A stretch of 64,000 nt of DNA, taken from contig WARS01000029.1 of assembly GCA_008933995.1 (NCBI GenBank), positions 22,628,879-22,692,878 on the forward strand. The letters are read 5' to 3'. Positions 22,557 to 34,665 of this stretch are shown piece after piece. A model generated the notes under the pieces. That model did not search any database, was not told the origin of the DNA, and saw nothing but the letters and a program-made list of their open reading frames with translations. Both the position numbers and the translations under genes were made by a program. Within the stretch, counting starts at the first letter, position 1, and each line of letters opens with the position of its first letter. This DNA comes from Datnioides undecimradiatus. Taxonomy: Eukaryota > Chordata > Actinopteri > Lobotiformes > Datnioididae.

Positions 22557-23989
22557 GGTGCTTCATATATTTCCAAAGAGGTGGTGAGAATGAGAGTTAC
22601 TGCCGCCCCACTTCCCCTCGCCTCACCCGCCTGGGACCACCTTTGGGGGAAAGGCTGCGTATTTACTCCCAGGATGACACAGATGGTGTGTGCATTATGC
22701 AACGTGACAACTGCATCAAACAGGAACGCGGCTCTGCTGTGACGGCTGACCGCATATCGCAGTGGTTTATGGATGCCCCCTCTCTCTCTTACCCCAGATG
22801 CTGGAGCAGAATGTGTGGGCGATGCATTATATTTTTCTAAATCATCAATAACACCAGCATGTTCTCATTGTGCCTGCCCTGAATTAGCAACATAAGATGA
22901 GACACCCCTTTATTTAAACTCTGCCATCACAGCAACAAACAGGAAAAACAAGTAAACGCATAAAGAGTCTGAATAAATGAAGTGTGCAAAAGCATTTAGA
23001 CACAAAAATGCAAAATCACTTCACGACATCAACCGTATGTTTTCAGCAGACTGTGCTCAGGCTCATATCACAGCTGAGACTTGAAACTAAAGCGACGGTT
23101 TGCAGCATTGTTCACATCTTAAACACGCCCTGACCCCTACTGATGCAATTATGAATCATTCATTATGAAGTGTTGCCGGACCCGCAGGTGGCTAAACGCA
23201 CCTCTCTCCTGTTAATCTATGCGATCTTTGTGGAAAGCTGCAACTGCTGTTTCGCGTCGCTGTACAGTAATGAATGGAAAGCCTTGATGGTTAAACTTTG
23301 AGAATAAAGGTTTTAAACCATTAAAAGTGAAGCTTCAGATGTTATGTTCCTGGCCTCGGGTGCAGCAGCCCTTGTAATGAGATTTAAGAAACTAATTTTA
23401 TTCAACTTTATGTAAATTGCATATTTATATTAAGGTGTTTATGTAGATAATGTAATAAAAAATAGAGAAAATAATACTTTGGCTTTAAAATCACTTGCAA
23501 ACATTGAGATTCAGGTTTTGCCTTCTTATTTCTTTATGTTATGAGCGATGAGTCATTTAGAAATAAACAATATTTATATTTTTTATTCGGTTCAGTGGTT
23601 TTAATTTTATATTTATGAGCCAGAGAAAGAAAGAAAAAAACAAAAATCAGAAATTATTTCTGTATAACCATGTTTCGGTATCTCCATGGGTGGAAGCAGA
23701 TGCGACCACTAGTTGGTAGCATCGCCCTTTTTATGTCATTGACGGGCAGGAGTTTGTGGTTACAACGCATCAGCTTCATCTGTAAGAACCGTGTTAACGC
23801 TCCTTGTTCCCGTCGGAACTGATTGGATCAGAGTTTAATTCTTTCCCTCCTGCGTTTCAAAGCAGGTGGTTTAGATTTCCTAATGTGCGTAAAAAGCCTT
23901 TGCAAGTAAACGCATCACCTCGGTTAATGACAAAGCCTTTGACAACGTAACTGTGGAAGCGCAGGAGGCGATACCACTCCTTAGTTTGT

Positions 23990-24544
23990 GAGTGTCAGTC
24001 AGGTTGTGTGTGTGTGGAGGGCAGGAGGGGGGAGAGAGGGGGCAGGTACCAGACTTTGAGCCCCTCCTCCACTGAGCCACGGTGCGCCTCTGTTCCAATG
24101 GAAACAGGTGGGATCCCCGGACTCCTCCAATCACACCCTCTCTCTGCGCGGGAGGGGGGTGGGAGTCCGGGGCAGGGAGGCAGGACCCGACCAACTTCCA
24201 CACTCACCACGGGAAAAGTCGGGAAAACACATCTGTCCCCGCGTGTCGCCTTCTCCGGTGGCCTGCGCGTGTTTTTAAAGCAGTCCCGGTGAATATACGC
24301 AGCGCAGCGGTGCGCCGGAGCGCTGCTGAAGTAGTTGCCGCCACTTGTCCGCTGTTGAAGGCGGTGTAGGAGCGTTGCGACGCCGGGACGCTTCGCTGCG
24401 ATGGAGAACATGAACTAACCGGATTTGGGATTGTGTTTTTCTTCCCTTCTTGGATTACTTTGCGCGTTAAACCGACCCGGTTCGTCTCCCGCTGACAGTC
24501 CTTCGCTTCCTCCGGTTGCGTGGAGCAGTAAACACTTTGGAACA
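23990..24544 (+). promoter_or_regulatory. nos1ap: CpG-rich promoter and 5' UTR region of nos1ap
   Basis: The region is GC- and CpG-rich, contains CCAAT words at 24095-24099 and 24127-24131, and leads directly to the nos1ap start codon. No TATA box is evident at a convincing distance, in keeping with a CpG-island promoter. The exact start of transcription cannot be read. Two short upstream-ATG features, including one at 24401, lie in the likely leader. Confidence 0.6.
24401..24418 (+). CDS. Short upstream ORF in the nos1ap leader
   Basis: ATG-GAG-AAC-ATG-AAC-TAA encodes five residues and ends 126 nt before the nos1ap start codon. If the leader begins upstream of 24401, scanning ribosomes would meet this ORF first. 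It could dampen nos1ap translation. No peptide function is suggested. Confidence 0.3.
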   Translation: MENMN

Positions 24545-24894
24545 ATGCCCGCAAAAACCAAGTATAACCTCGTTGATGATGGGCATGATTTGAGGATCCC
24601 GTTGCACAACGAGGAAGCGTTCCAGCATGGGATCAACTTCGAGGCAAAGGTAAATTCACAAGGAACTGTACAGTGTCTCATTCTGCACCCAGCGCAGAGT
24701 TAATCATTACCTCAAGTGGACACTCGAACTGTTTTAGTGAATGCAAATCAAGTGTTGCTAAACTATTGTTTGATTCATGTGCTGTGCCTGTCACATTTCA
24801 TGTTTCACCTTCCTGACCACAGTACATCGGCAGCCTGGATGTGGCGCGGCCGAGCAGCCGAGTGGAGATTGTGGCTGCGATGAGAAGAATACGG
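24545..24894 (+). CDS. nos1ap: NOS1AP/CAPON adaptor, first two coding exons (partial)
   Basis: Exon 1 coding sequence (24545-24649, 35 codons) and exon 2 (24823-24894, 24 codons) are separated by a 173-nt GT-AG intron. They encode 59 residues from [15 protein letters not shown] to [10 protein letters not shown], almost identical to the N-terminus of mammalian NOS1AP, where the PTB domain begins. NOS1AP is a cytoplasmic adaptor: its PTB domain binds partners such as Dexras1 and Scribble, and its C-terminal PDZ ligand binds neuronal NO synthase. Exon 2 ends in a good donor (GTGAGT at 24895), and no exon resembling the next one (a lysine-rich PTB segment) is found to the right edge. The gene therefore continues beyond the window. 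Teleosts can carry two nos1ap copies; which one this is cannot be told from 59 residues. The start has A at -3. Confidence 0.95.
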
Positions 24895-27531
24895 GTGAGT
24901 GGAACCTGGACCGAACTCCGTTTAAAATACTGCCAATTTTAACTTCCTCGCTTTTCAGTTAAATAACCTTACAAGTTAGAACACAACATGAGGTGGTTTC
25001 AGATTCGCCATGGTCCCGTGCCGGATTCGGCACATGTTTGCTCGACTGAATGTCAAGTTACACGAGGGAAGTGTAAACTTTCTGGTTTGGTTTAAGCCCC
25101 CTGCTGAAGCCTATTTTGATGGAAGACTGTGGGAAGATGAGATGACTTGTTTATGTGAAGTGAGACATTACTGAAGTGCTTATTTCTAAAACATAACTGT
25201 TTGGGAGTTTGCTCTCCAGCCACGATGGAGGAAAATCGCCCAGTTAGACTGTGAAATACATAAATACACAGGCCACTGTTATGTCCTTAACGCATGAACT
25301 GATTGTTTATGTAATGGTTGGAAGAAGCCACAGCGAAAGCCACGACAAATCATCCAAAACAGGCGTAAAGTAATGTGAAACAGATGATTTGACAGCGGGC
25401 AGACAGTGAGAACGTGGGTCGTGAAAGCGCCGTGGAGTTTCAGCGTGCGGACTTTGTGTTGTCTCAGCCTCGGCTCTCCTGGCAGGAGGTTTTGGTCTCT
25501 CGTGTCCTCTATCACCGCTCTGAAGTTTCCTTTAAAGCAGTGCACTGGAGTGTGAGCGCCTCCCCCCTGCCCTCTCTCCCCCTCCCCCCTCCTCTCTCTG
25601 CTGTGTAAAGCTAAGATTTACAGCTTTTTCAGCCCCAGAAAGTAGACTTAATCTAAATCAGTGTGTCTGCCAGCTTGGCAGCAGTTGGCTTAGTAACCTA
25701 ATATAGGTTGTGCCAGTGGTGTAGAGAGGTATTTGAGGATTATGGTGATGAACTGGTAGGTGTGCTGGGATTAATCGATGATTCCTTCGAAAGTACACAC
25801 ACGCGGCTGCGCGGGGCAACACAAATACACACTTTTTATGTGTTGTATAACCTCATTTGAGTTGCGGCGCTTACATTAAACAGCAGGGCGGGAGTGAAGG
25901 CAGCATAAGTTCACCTTTCCTGACAGCTTTATATAAAATAACTTGTATTTTCTATTAAATTACCTGCAGGTTAGCATTGCAGTCGGCAGCTGGAGCGTCG
26001 CCTCGGTCTGCATGTTGTTGCGTGGAGGTTCGTCCCAGCAGGACGCCCGCTCTCCTGTGCTTGTGCGCACAAACAGTTGGGCGTAAGGTGCAAAGTGTTC
26101 TTATTGCTCTTTTTCATAGAGGCGACCTGCTCCTGTAAAGCGGACCTCCCAGCGTGCTGCCATGGCAGCTGTTGTTGCTGCTGGCAGGAGAACAGGCTTT
26201 GGTTTGGCTCCGTCGGTGTGAAAGCGGTTTGACGCTGGTTCGACAACGACACAATGGAGGGAAACCGCAGGTACCTCGACCTGGGAGGGAGGGAGGTCGC
26301 GCCAAAGGCAGCTGTTTTACTCGGGCAGCAAATGAGCCAAAGGGAGCTCATCTGAAGGTGGCTTTAGGACAAAAATGGAGAAAATCCAACTTAAAAAAGT
26401 GGAAAAACTTAATGATCACTTTACCAATAAGAGTAGCAGCTGTTAAACACCAGTTTTCATATTGATTAATACGTTATTACACCAGCCACAGACTTTGGAC
26501 CGACGAGCTGGGAATCAGATTCTCACGGGTTCCACTTTTTTTAATTGAAACCATCTCGAGTAAGAAGAGAAAACATACTCGAAGCAGGTCCGCCTTATTA
26601 TATTTGTGTCGTCGCTCATATGTTGTTTATTTTTGACCAAAAAAATCAACAAAAAAACCACCAGAAATATGTCAAATACGCAGTTTAACTGCTCACCGGC
26701 TCCGTCTGCAGTGTCATGACAGTGCTTATCCTGCAGCGCTCGCTCCCGTCCGCGCTCGGTGTTCGCCATTCAGACGGGACTGAAGCTACAATAAAAGGCG
26801 CTCTGGTTGGATAAATTATTGTTTTCGGTCTGTGACCCGCTGGATGTGTTCTGCAGTGGAGCAGATGCAGAAAGTGCTGGGGAAGTGTTTGTTGACAAAG
26901 GCACGGATCAGACGCTTCCACTCTGTCCGATGAATGAGCGGGAACATGCAGGTACGTGGAAACAATGACAGCGCGGGCCGCGGCGCGCTCAGGAACACCT
27001 GACAGCTTTGCCACGCGCGGGTTGTTTACGTTATTTCAATCCGTGATGGCGAACAGGAGAGCTGCTGCACCTGAAGATGTTCAGTTCAGAAGATGCAGTC
27101 GCCCAAAGTTTGATTTAACTTCAAAACGCCAACCGTGACGCTGTTTGCGGCTACATCCTGTACAGTCACCGCTCGCCGTCGTCTACAGTCCTCCAGGGCC
27201 GACTGAACAAGGACAAACTCTAGTTCCTGCTTTGTGCTTTCATGCAGCTCGTGGAGCTTCCCAAAGCTTTGGTGAAGCGACGCTCCCCGCAGCCTCTGCC
27301 TCTGCTCTCAAGATTTCCCATCAGCCGCTCAGTCCGCGCTGTTAAGTCAGAGCTGCCGGTTGCCGGGCAACCGGTTGATGTATGGTGTCATTGTTCATTG
27401 TGTGCATGAGTCACCTGTAAGCCGGTAGCTGATAACAAACTAATGACGCGGCAAAGCGGGAAGTAGCCGCCCACAGCGGAGCGTTACGCGCAGGGCTGCA
27501 GGATCGGGTGTGCTCTGTCGGTCCCGTGTGT

Positions 27532-27532
27532 A

Positions 27533-27570
<38 letters not shown>

Positions 27571-27603
27571 CAGAAACACACACACACACACAGAAACACA
27601 CAC
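27532..27603. repeat. Compound (CA)n microsatellite
   Basis: (CA)n runs are interrupted by three 'cagaaa' units over about 70 bp. Confidence 0.95.
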
Positions 27604-29384
27604 TTTACGCCGCGCGCGTTGTTCTTGAGTGATTAACGACTCCTCGCTGAAATAAAGCGGGAAGCGGAGTTTATCACAGATGGAAAAACAATCCCGGCTT
27701 CACTCGGTGGAGCTCCCCGCGCTGCGTTAAAAGTTTGTTAATTAGCTCATCAAGCGCGTCTGAGCCCCTTTTTCTGCGTTAACGCAGCGACTTGGGATTA
27801 TTTCCAGTATTGATTAGTCTTTGTTTGAGTTTCTCTGTGATTATTTGATGAGTCAGTGAATAGCTGAGCTTATGCAATAATGAAATATGCGATGCAAACC
27901 AGATTTTTGGAGGAGTCGTTGAAGCTGAACCGACGCGTGGCAAGACTGGAAAGACGATCCGATAAACGAAACTACCGATTCACGCTCTGTCTGTAAAATA
28001 ATCGATTCATCATTTCAGGCCTCTGCCGTCTTCTGGCGTGGATCGAACGAGCTTTAAAAAGAGAGAACGACCATCATAAAGCCCTCGTCATGCTTTTCTC
28101 CGGCCATCAGACGGAGAGCCCGCGCTGAGATGAACACGCCACGTGATGTGAAGAGCCCCTATAAATTACATTTATTGTTATCATCATCTGGCAAAGTCTG
28201 GTAGCAGCTTATCTGGTTAAAAGGAGAGGAGACCTTTACAGTGAATTAGAGGGATTAATTTCTCATTAATCTGTCTTTGCTGGGTTAACTGACCGTAGGA
28301 AGATTGAGCAGCATGGGATGAGAAGATTAGACGCGTCTGTGGAGACGTCTGAGGAGCGCAGTGCTGCTGCCGGAGCGGGGAAGGAGACAGAAACAGACGT
28401 GCACCGTGGACCGGGACCTTTTGTGCGTTCGCCTGGCGGCTAACGAGCGTCGCCTATTAACTAGTGTGGAGAAAACACAGAGGAAGTTTATTAATCTGGG
28501 TTTCAGCGCGCGCTGAAGTGCCCCGTGATGTTTGTCATGAGTTGCAGAAACAGGCAGGAGGCGGCGCATTAGCATTTTAAAGACGCGCCGCTGGAGAGGC
28601 TGTTTGGGAGTCACGTCGTGTGCGGTGTCGACCTGCGTCTGGTTGCGTGGCGCTCCTGGGAGGCCTCTGTTGTCTCACCCACGCAACACTGGTACAGCTG
28701 ACTCTGTTATAAGGACAAAGTGTCGGGATCACGTTCATGTTTACAGCTCACTGCACAGTTTCAGCTCTAACCACAGTGATATATTCCATAACACAGTAAC
28801 TGATCAAACTGTTGTTAGAGTTATTGTTACGTCTGACAAACCAATGACACAATCTGATAAATTCAGATTTACGTGTCTGTAAAACTCTGCAGCTCCACAC
28901 AGATCAACAGAAACTGCTAAATGTGATTATGTTTTGAAGCAATTTTACAAAAATGACTGATTTTTAGATTTGAAAAGCATAAAAAACCTGTCCTTCAATT
29001 TAAAAAAAAGGCCAAAAACATGTTTTTTTAATCAAAACGGCTGCACTAATTAATCAGTTTTTTATCAATTACACCTAATTTTCCTTCATTTAATTGTTTC
29101 CGCAGTATTTGTTGTGGGATATTAAAGCAAAAATCCCCACAGAGGATTTTTCATCATTCCTGTATATTAATTAAAAAAAAAATAAAAATCTGCAATTTCA
29201 AATAATTGAACACAAGCAACTTCATTCATCCATGTTGCCGAACTGTGTCCGCGGGGATCAATGCAGTGTCACGATAACAGGAGCAGGCTGTAATCACCTG
29301 TCGAGCAGAGTGACTCAGCGGAGTAATCACACGGCTGTTCGTGCTTTTTACTTTGCGTTGTATGCTCTCTTCACCACGTGCATA

Positions 29385-29389
<5 letters not shown>

Positions 29390-29415
<26 letters not shown>
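29390..29415. repeat. (CA)n microsatellite
   Basis: A run of about 12-13 CA units in nos1ap intron 2. Confidence 0.9.
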
Positions 29416-30959
29416 GTAGAGTATTTACACTGCTGGCTGTGCAGTGGCGTTATTTACCAAAGGACCGCCTCGTCATGTTTCCCATCGCTCCTCTGTCGAG
29501 ACTCCAACTGCAGCTTTTAATGGGAATCCTTGGTTATAGGCCCTAACAAGTGTGTTTTAATATAGAACCAGCAGACGGTGCCTGGGAATGAGAGGAATGG
29601 AGAATAAATAAACGATTTAGAAAGTTGATAATGATTATGATTATGACATTTTCTCTTTCATCAGCACACGGCTCTGTCATACTCCACAGCCTTGTATAAT
29701 GATTCACCAGAGCAAGGACATGCAGTAAATGAAAACTTTTTTTTTTTTTTGTAAATAATGGAAACCAGTTTATTTGCTTTATTTCCAAAAGTAGGTGGCA
29801 TGTGGAAAGTTGCGCACTAGCTAATTCGCTCCTAAACTCCTGAACTGAAAAGTGGCATCTTTCATTTTAAAAACGTTCCAGCAAGGGAAAAAAACATGTG
29901 TGAATAACCGACACTTACTGTGAAATATACCCACAGCCACAACTCAAACAGCCCAAAACCAAACGGGAACTCGGCCAAAGCCGGTTTAATAAAACCTCGG
30001 CAAACTTGGCAGCCGCTCTGCGTACACGCCTGCGTACGGCCCTCGGTCGCCGCAGCAACGGTGGAGAAGCTGCTCTGTCTGTCGGACACGTCTCTGAGGA
30101 ATAACGCCGCTGTTACGCTGTCATGTCGGGTCACGGTCTTGGTCCGGCTCCAGGTGAACTCTGGAGCTGTTTGTTTGTGGTGTGAACGTGACCTAACCAC
30201 GATCGGATCGAACTACCAGGCCTGATCTGCATGTCGGAGCGACACAGCTAAAGCCAGGTGTGCTCACAGCATCACATTCCTCTGCCTGAGTCTCCAGTAA
30301 CGAAATTGCTTTTTCAGTTCAACACTGTTCTTGACTAATGCAGCGCTCTGCCGTTTCCCTTTTTGAGTGGACGGTACTTTGAATGAAGGTGCCCTTCACT
30401 CAGAACTGGAGAGGTTATGCAGTCCCTGGTTTACCTCCTGTTCACTGACCCTGCCCAGCAGTGACTTCCTGTGTCATCCGGTGCCTAAAGTTGCTCCCAA
30501 CAGACGGGTCTCATTTGAGCGGTAATTGTTTTCTCTCATAAAATCATAAATGCTTAACAGATCCGACCTTCCAGCACAAGGTATTTATATATGTATAACG
30601 CTCAGCAAGGAGGGTTTGAGCTGATTTGAGCTGCAGACTGAAGTCCAGCTTGAACTTTACATGCATCCCAACTGGTTGCAGACTGTAAGTAGAGCGTCCT
30701 GATTGTGTCTGACTCAACCATTTGTTCTATATTTCCTAAAGTATAAGAGACGGTTTGGTTTATTCCCTGTTGTACTGTATTATCTGCCTAATTGTTTTTC
30801 AGTTAATCACTGTAAAACTCCAAAAAGGCTCCACGGTCAGTAAATGTGGGACTTTAACTGTACGATGTCGAGCTTCTGCTAGTTTCCCCCATAACTAGAT
30901 AGCATTAACTGACAATGTGATGTGCCTCTTCTGTAATATCCCCTGGGATGGGACTGTCA

Positions 30960-31395
30960 TTAATTCAAAACACAAATGTCCCTTTGGACCAAAAGCCCTT
31001 TAGTCCGACACCTTGTTATCCCAAAAAACAAGAGCCCAGTGCTCTGAAAACACAACCTTTACCTGGAGGTTGAGCCTGTAATATCTCAGTAAGATCTATT
31101 TAACATGGACTTGAAGGTAAGAGCAGAGTCAGAGGACCTTTGGCATCGTGGGAACAATAATAAAAGTAAACTTGTTCCATGGTTGCAGACTGATCGGGTT
31201 TAGGCATCGACACGACTTGGTCTAGTTCTGGAAAACATCCTGGTTTTGGTAAAAACAAGTAATTTAGTTGCATCGGTTAAGTTACATTTGTCAGTCGATG
31301 ACCCTGGAGTGTGTTTTTTCGGTAAAATGGCCTTCGGAGCACTGGGCTGTTAGAGAAATGAGCTTTTGGCTTTGTGGGACATTTTCCAGATTAAT
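30960..31395. mobile_element. Imperfect inverted repeat, possible decayed foldback or MITE element
   Basis: The left arm (about 30974-31051) and the right arm (about 31329-31384) are recognisable reverse complements. Shared blocks are AAATGTCCC, CCAAAAGC, AGCCCAGTGCTC and a CATTAAT further out. About 280 bp of unrelated sequence separates the arms. This is the form expected of an old non-autonomous DNA transposon. No target-site duplication was confirmed and the outer limits are uncertain. Confidence 0.45.
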
Positions 31396-34300
31396 GGCGT
31401 TTACTTGAACATCACGTGACGCCCCCTTTGGAAACCTGGCGAGGCCTAATGTTGACATTCATCGAGAACAAAGTGTAAGCTTCTGCAAAATGATGCAGCC
31501 TGTCAGGATCCTGGACAAGCTGCGATCAATCAGACAAAAAGCTTTGCAACCGTAAAACCATTTTCAGAGCTTGTTGTGCTCTTTGTGTGGACTGTGACAG
31601 ACACTGCGAACAGAAGGCCATTAACTGAGACACAGACAATGGAGGGAAAAGGCGGAGAAAGGGTCACCTTGGCTGGCGCTGTGTGTTTTAGAGCCTCAAA
31701 TCTTAAAAAACAAAAAAAACAAAAACACTTTCTAAGCCACGTTTGACTCCAGTGGAAACCAGGCAAAATGAATCCTGCCAAAAACAGGAGACTTTAAAGC
31801 TAAATAAATAATTTGTAAAAAGGTTCTTGTTCTTCGAGCCTCTTTTCATCCAAAGTTAACGGCTCCTCCTCTCCCGACAGGTAGCCGCCTCCTTCGATGG
31901 CAGGTGGGATGCGTTCACTGCCCTCTGTTCTGACTTTGTGAGGCATCCTCAGCTAAAACAAAATAAGGACTGTCTTGCGATGCACCTCGCAGCAGGAACC
32001 AGAAAGCAGGAGCATAACTCAGAAAGGTTACCGCTGCCTTAACTCCACATGGACAGAACCATTTTGAAGCTTGAACCCAGGAGGTGATGGTGGAGGGGGT
32101 TTGTCTGGGGGAGGCGCTCTCAGATTTGACTTCTTGAAGAACATTTTCTGTCAGTCCTCCTCCCTTCCCCTTTTCTCCCTGCATGAATATCTTTTTTTGA
32201 AGAGCGTTTTAAAGCATCTCTTTGTCTTCTTCAAGCCCTTTCTCTTCTCTGCCTTGAGCTCAGAGATATTCTTCAGAGGCCTCTCTCGCACTCGAGGTCA
32301 CAGTTGAAAGGTCAAAAACTGAGCTAATGATGACCCACGCGCGGTTCATTACCCTCCTGCTTCTCCTCAGCTTCTGGTTTTCTGCAGTGGATGGGATTGG
32401 ATTGGTGGATCAATTGAGCACGACGGGTATTTGTGTAGATCATGTTAATCTGGTCCTCAGCACTTGCTCATTGTCATGTTTATCTATATCTGCTGCCTCC
32501 TCCCACGCTGCCTTGCCGTCCGTGAAGTGCTTATGAGGCGGGCCGTAAATCCCACATGAGCCGAGTGTATTTAAAAAGTGGCTAATGCTTAACTAGCTTT
32601 ATTGTTCACCCCGTGGTAAATGGGATGATGAGCTACTGGCTGTTCACAGATAGCATGTGTACAGCGAGTCAAAGTAGAAGCTCTCAACAGTGAACAGTGT
32701 CTTTAGTGATAAGCGACTTCCAGAATCCTGATGCAGGCGTGCGGGGCCGGCTTCAGAAAGGGTAAAGTAATGATTTATTCAGCTGCTTGCTGCGGGAGGC
32801 AACCTTGCTCACCAGCGGGTCTGGAAAAACAGCGTGAGGTCAATTTAAAAGCCGGCACAACATTAGTAAAATGCGCACAACACGCTTAAGCAAAATCAGA
32901 TGTCACCTCAAAGTCACCCACATGCAGAGGTGGTCGAAGATGCACGTTTGTAATGAAGGTTACCTGCTCTCAGGGTCCTGGCGCTCTGCCTTTTGGTCCC
33001 TTGCGTCTGTGATGGCATCCTTTAGTCACCGTAGAAGTAACGTAAATCTGACCGGTCAGTTTGGAGCTTCACCTCCAGGCTCAGTGCCTTCATCACCATA
33101 ATAACGTCGTGCATGCTGGCAACGTACGCCGGCTCACGCAGCTTCAGGGTCAACGCAGAATTACTCCGAAAACTGCCGCCCCAGCAAAAACGTCCGCGGG
33201 AAACGGTGAGGAGAAACAAAGCGGCGGGTCGGTTTGAATAGCAGGCTGCTCTCATCGTGTTTCAAGGATTTGTGTGTGTGTGAGACACCGATGCACACAT
33301 GATATTATTGTATACACACACACACACACACCGCCTGGTTTCCACAGTGAAGCTCAGGACTGTAAATCGGGCATCAATAAACCGCCCCGTCCCTCTCTCT
33401 CCACCACAGTTTGATGTTTTGTCCCGCAGATTCCCTTCATCTCGCCCTCTACCTCGCTTCTCTCCAGTCCCACCATTTCTCCCCCCACTCTCCATCACCT
33501 TTTTATATCTGCAGCGTCTGTCAGTGCCCCCCGTCTCCATCCCCCCACGCTGTCCTTTTCCTCGAACAATCCCGTAAGCCCTTCACGTCGTCCTGCCCTT
33601 CATCAGAGACCCGGGTGAAACATTGGCCGTTTCTCAGGTTCTTTTTCTCAGGAACCGCGGGCGAACTCTGTCAGGCCCCCGCTGTAACTAATGGAGACAC
33701 CGAATTAATTTGATCCGTCCCTTCTCGTAATTAACGCCCGCCGTGCCACCGAAATATATCTCATCCTGCAGGAGTTTTATTAACATTTTAATTTCGAGAA
33801 CATTAAATAACCCTGAGATCTGTTCCCACGAACCAGGTCGTCACGTTTGCTCCTGGTCGCAGGAGGAGGGATCGTCCCGCTGATACGACAGGAAATCACC
33901 TAATAAGTTAGAATAAAATAAGGAGGTAGATGTTTTAATTTTTATTTTTATTTTCATTTCTTCCACCCTTCTGAGGATATACAACCGATAAACGACAGCG
34001 AGTCTCGTAAACTTCGGGACCTTTTACCGTTTTACGGCAGCGTTTCACAGTGGATCTTGTGTCTCTGCGTGGATATACAGTGTATTTGCTTCTGGTTTAG
34101 TCAGGCAATTAATCCTGATCCAGTGAGTTCGACTGTTTGTGCGCGATGAAGATATCCTCCTGTTTGATGGGGAACACACACACACACGCATGCACACACA
34201 CACGCCACCCTCCTAAGCCTCGGAGCTGGCGATGACAAACTAGGCAAACAGCCTCAAACCGAGTTGTCAGCAGTATTAACTGCACTCCAATTACATCTTT

Positions 34301-34589
34301 TACCTCCTCTGATCCCTCCCTCCATCTTTTCAGTTTTGCATGCATTCGTCAAACGTACCAATGCTGCTGTTCAGAACCCTCTGCCTCCCCTCCTCTGCTT
34401 CCTCTTGACAAGATAATGTAATGTAATAGCACACAGATGCTGCAGGATTCCCTCCCGGCGTTTCATTTAGAATATGTTTCCCTCCCCACGCAGACACGCC
34501 ACGCGCCGCCCCACGCGCCGCCTGACTCTCCACGCACCTCCTGTGAAATATCAGCAGTAAGCTGCGGGAACGAGTCTGGGTTGTGCCCC

Positions 34590-34665
34590 TGGGCCGAGTG
34601 GTGAGGCGGCCGTGATCTAGCAGATCTGGAGTTCACGTCGAGTCAGTTGCAACTTCGACACGGTT
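34590..34665 (+). repeat. tRNA-like segment, possible SINE head
   Basis: 'gggccgagtggtgaggcgg' resembles a pol III A box region and 'gttcacgtcgagtca' a decayed B box about 35 nt later. The cloverleaf cannot be completed, so it is not a functional tRNA. It may be a remnant of a tRNA-derived SINE. Confidence 0.25.

Larger units (their letters stand above)
16845..23990. other. Gene-free interval upstream of nos1ap
   Basis: About 7 kb without a recognisable coding exon or further RNA gene. It contains short (GT)n runs at about 17716-17731 and 20321-20338, a CAG run at 22533-22556, and interspersed-repeat debris at 18880-19362. AT-rich sequence dominates 23380-23660. Distal nos1ap regulatory elements could lie here, but none can be shown from sequence alone. 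Confidence 0.5.
24895..30500 (+). other. nos1ap: nos1ap intron 2, proximal part with CpG-dense patches
   Basis: Intronic sequence with no recognised exon. CpG-dense patches occur at about 26690-27040, 27420-27730 and 28310-28650. They are interrupted by the compound (CA)n repeat at 27532-27603. A (CA)n run lies at 29390-29415 and an A/T-rich stretch at about 28960-29200. The patches could be intronic promoters or enhancers. Confidence 0.6.

Noticed and set aside
34590-34665. Possible Leu/Ser-type tRNA gene
   Set aside because: The A-box-like segment is suggestive, but the acceptor and anticodon arms cannot be paired. It is listed only as a possible SINE remnant.
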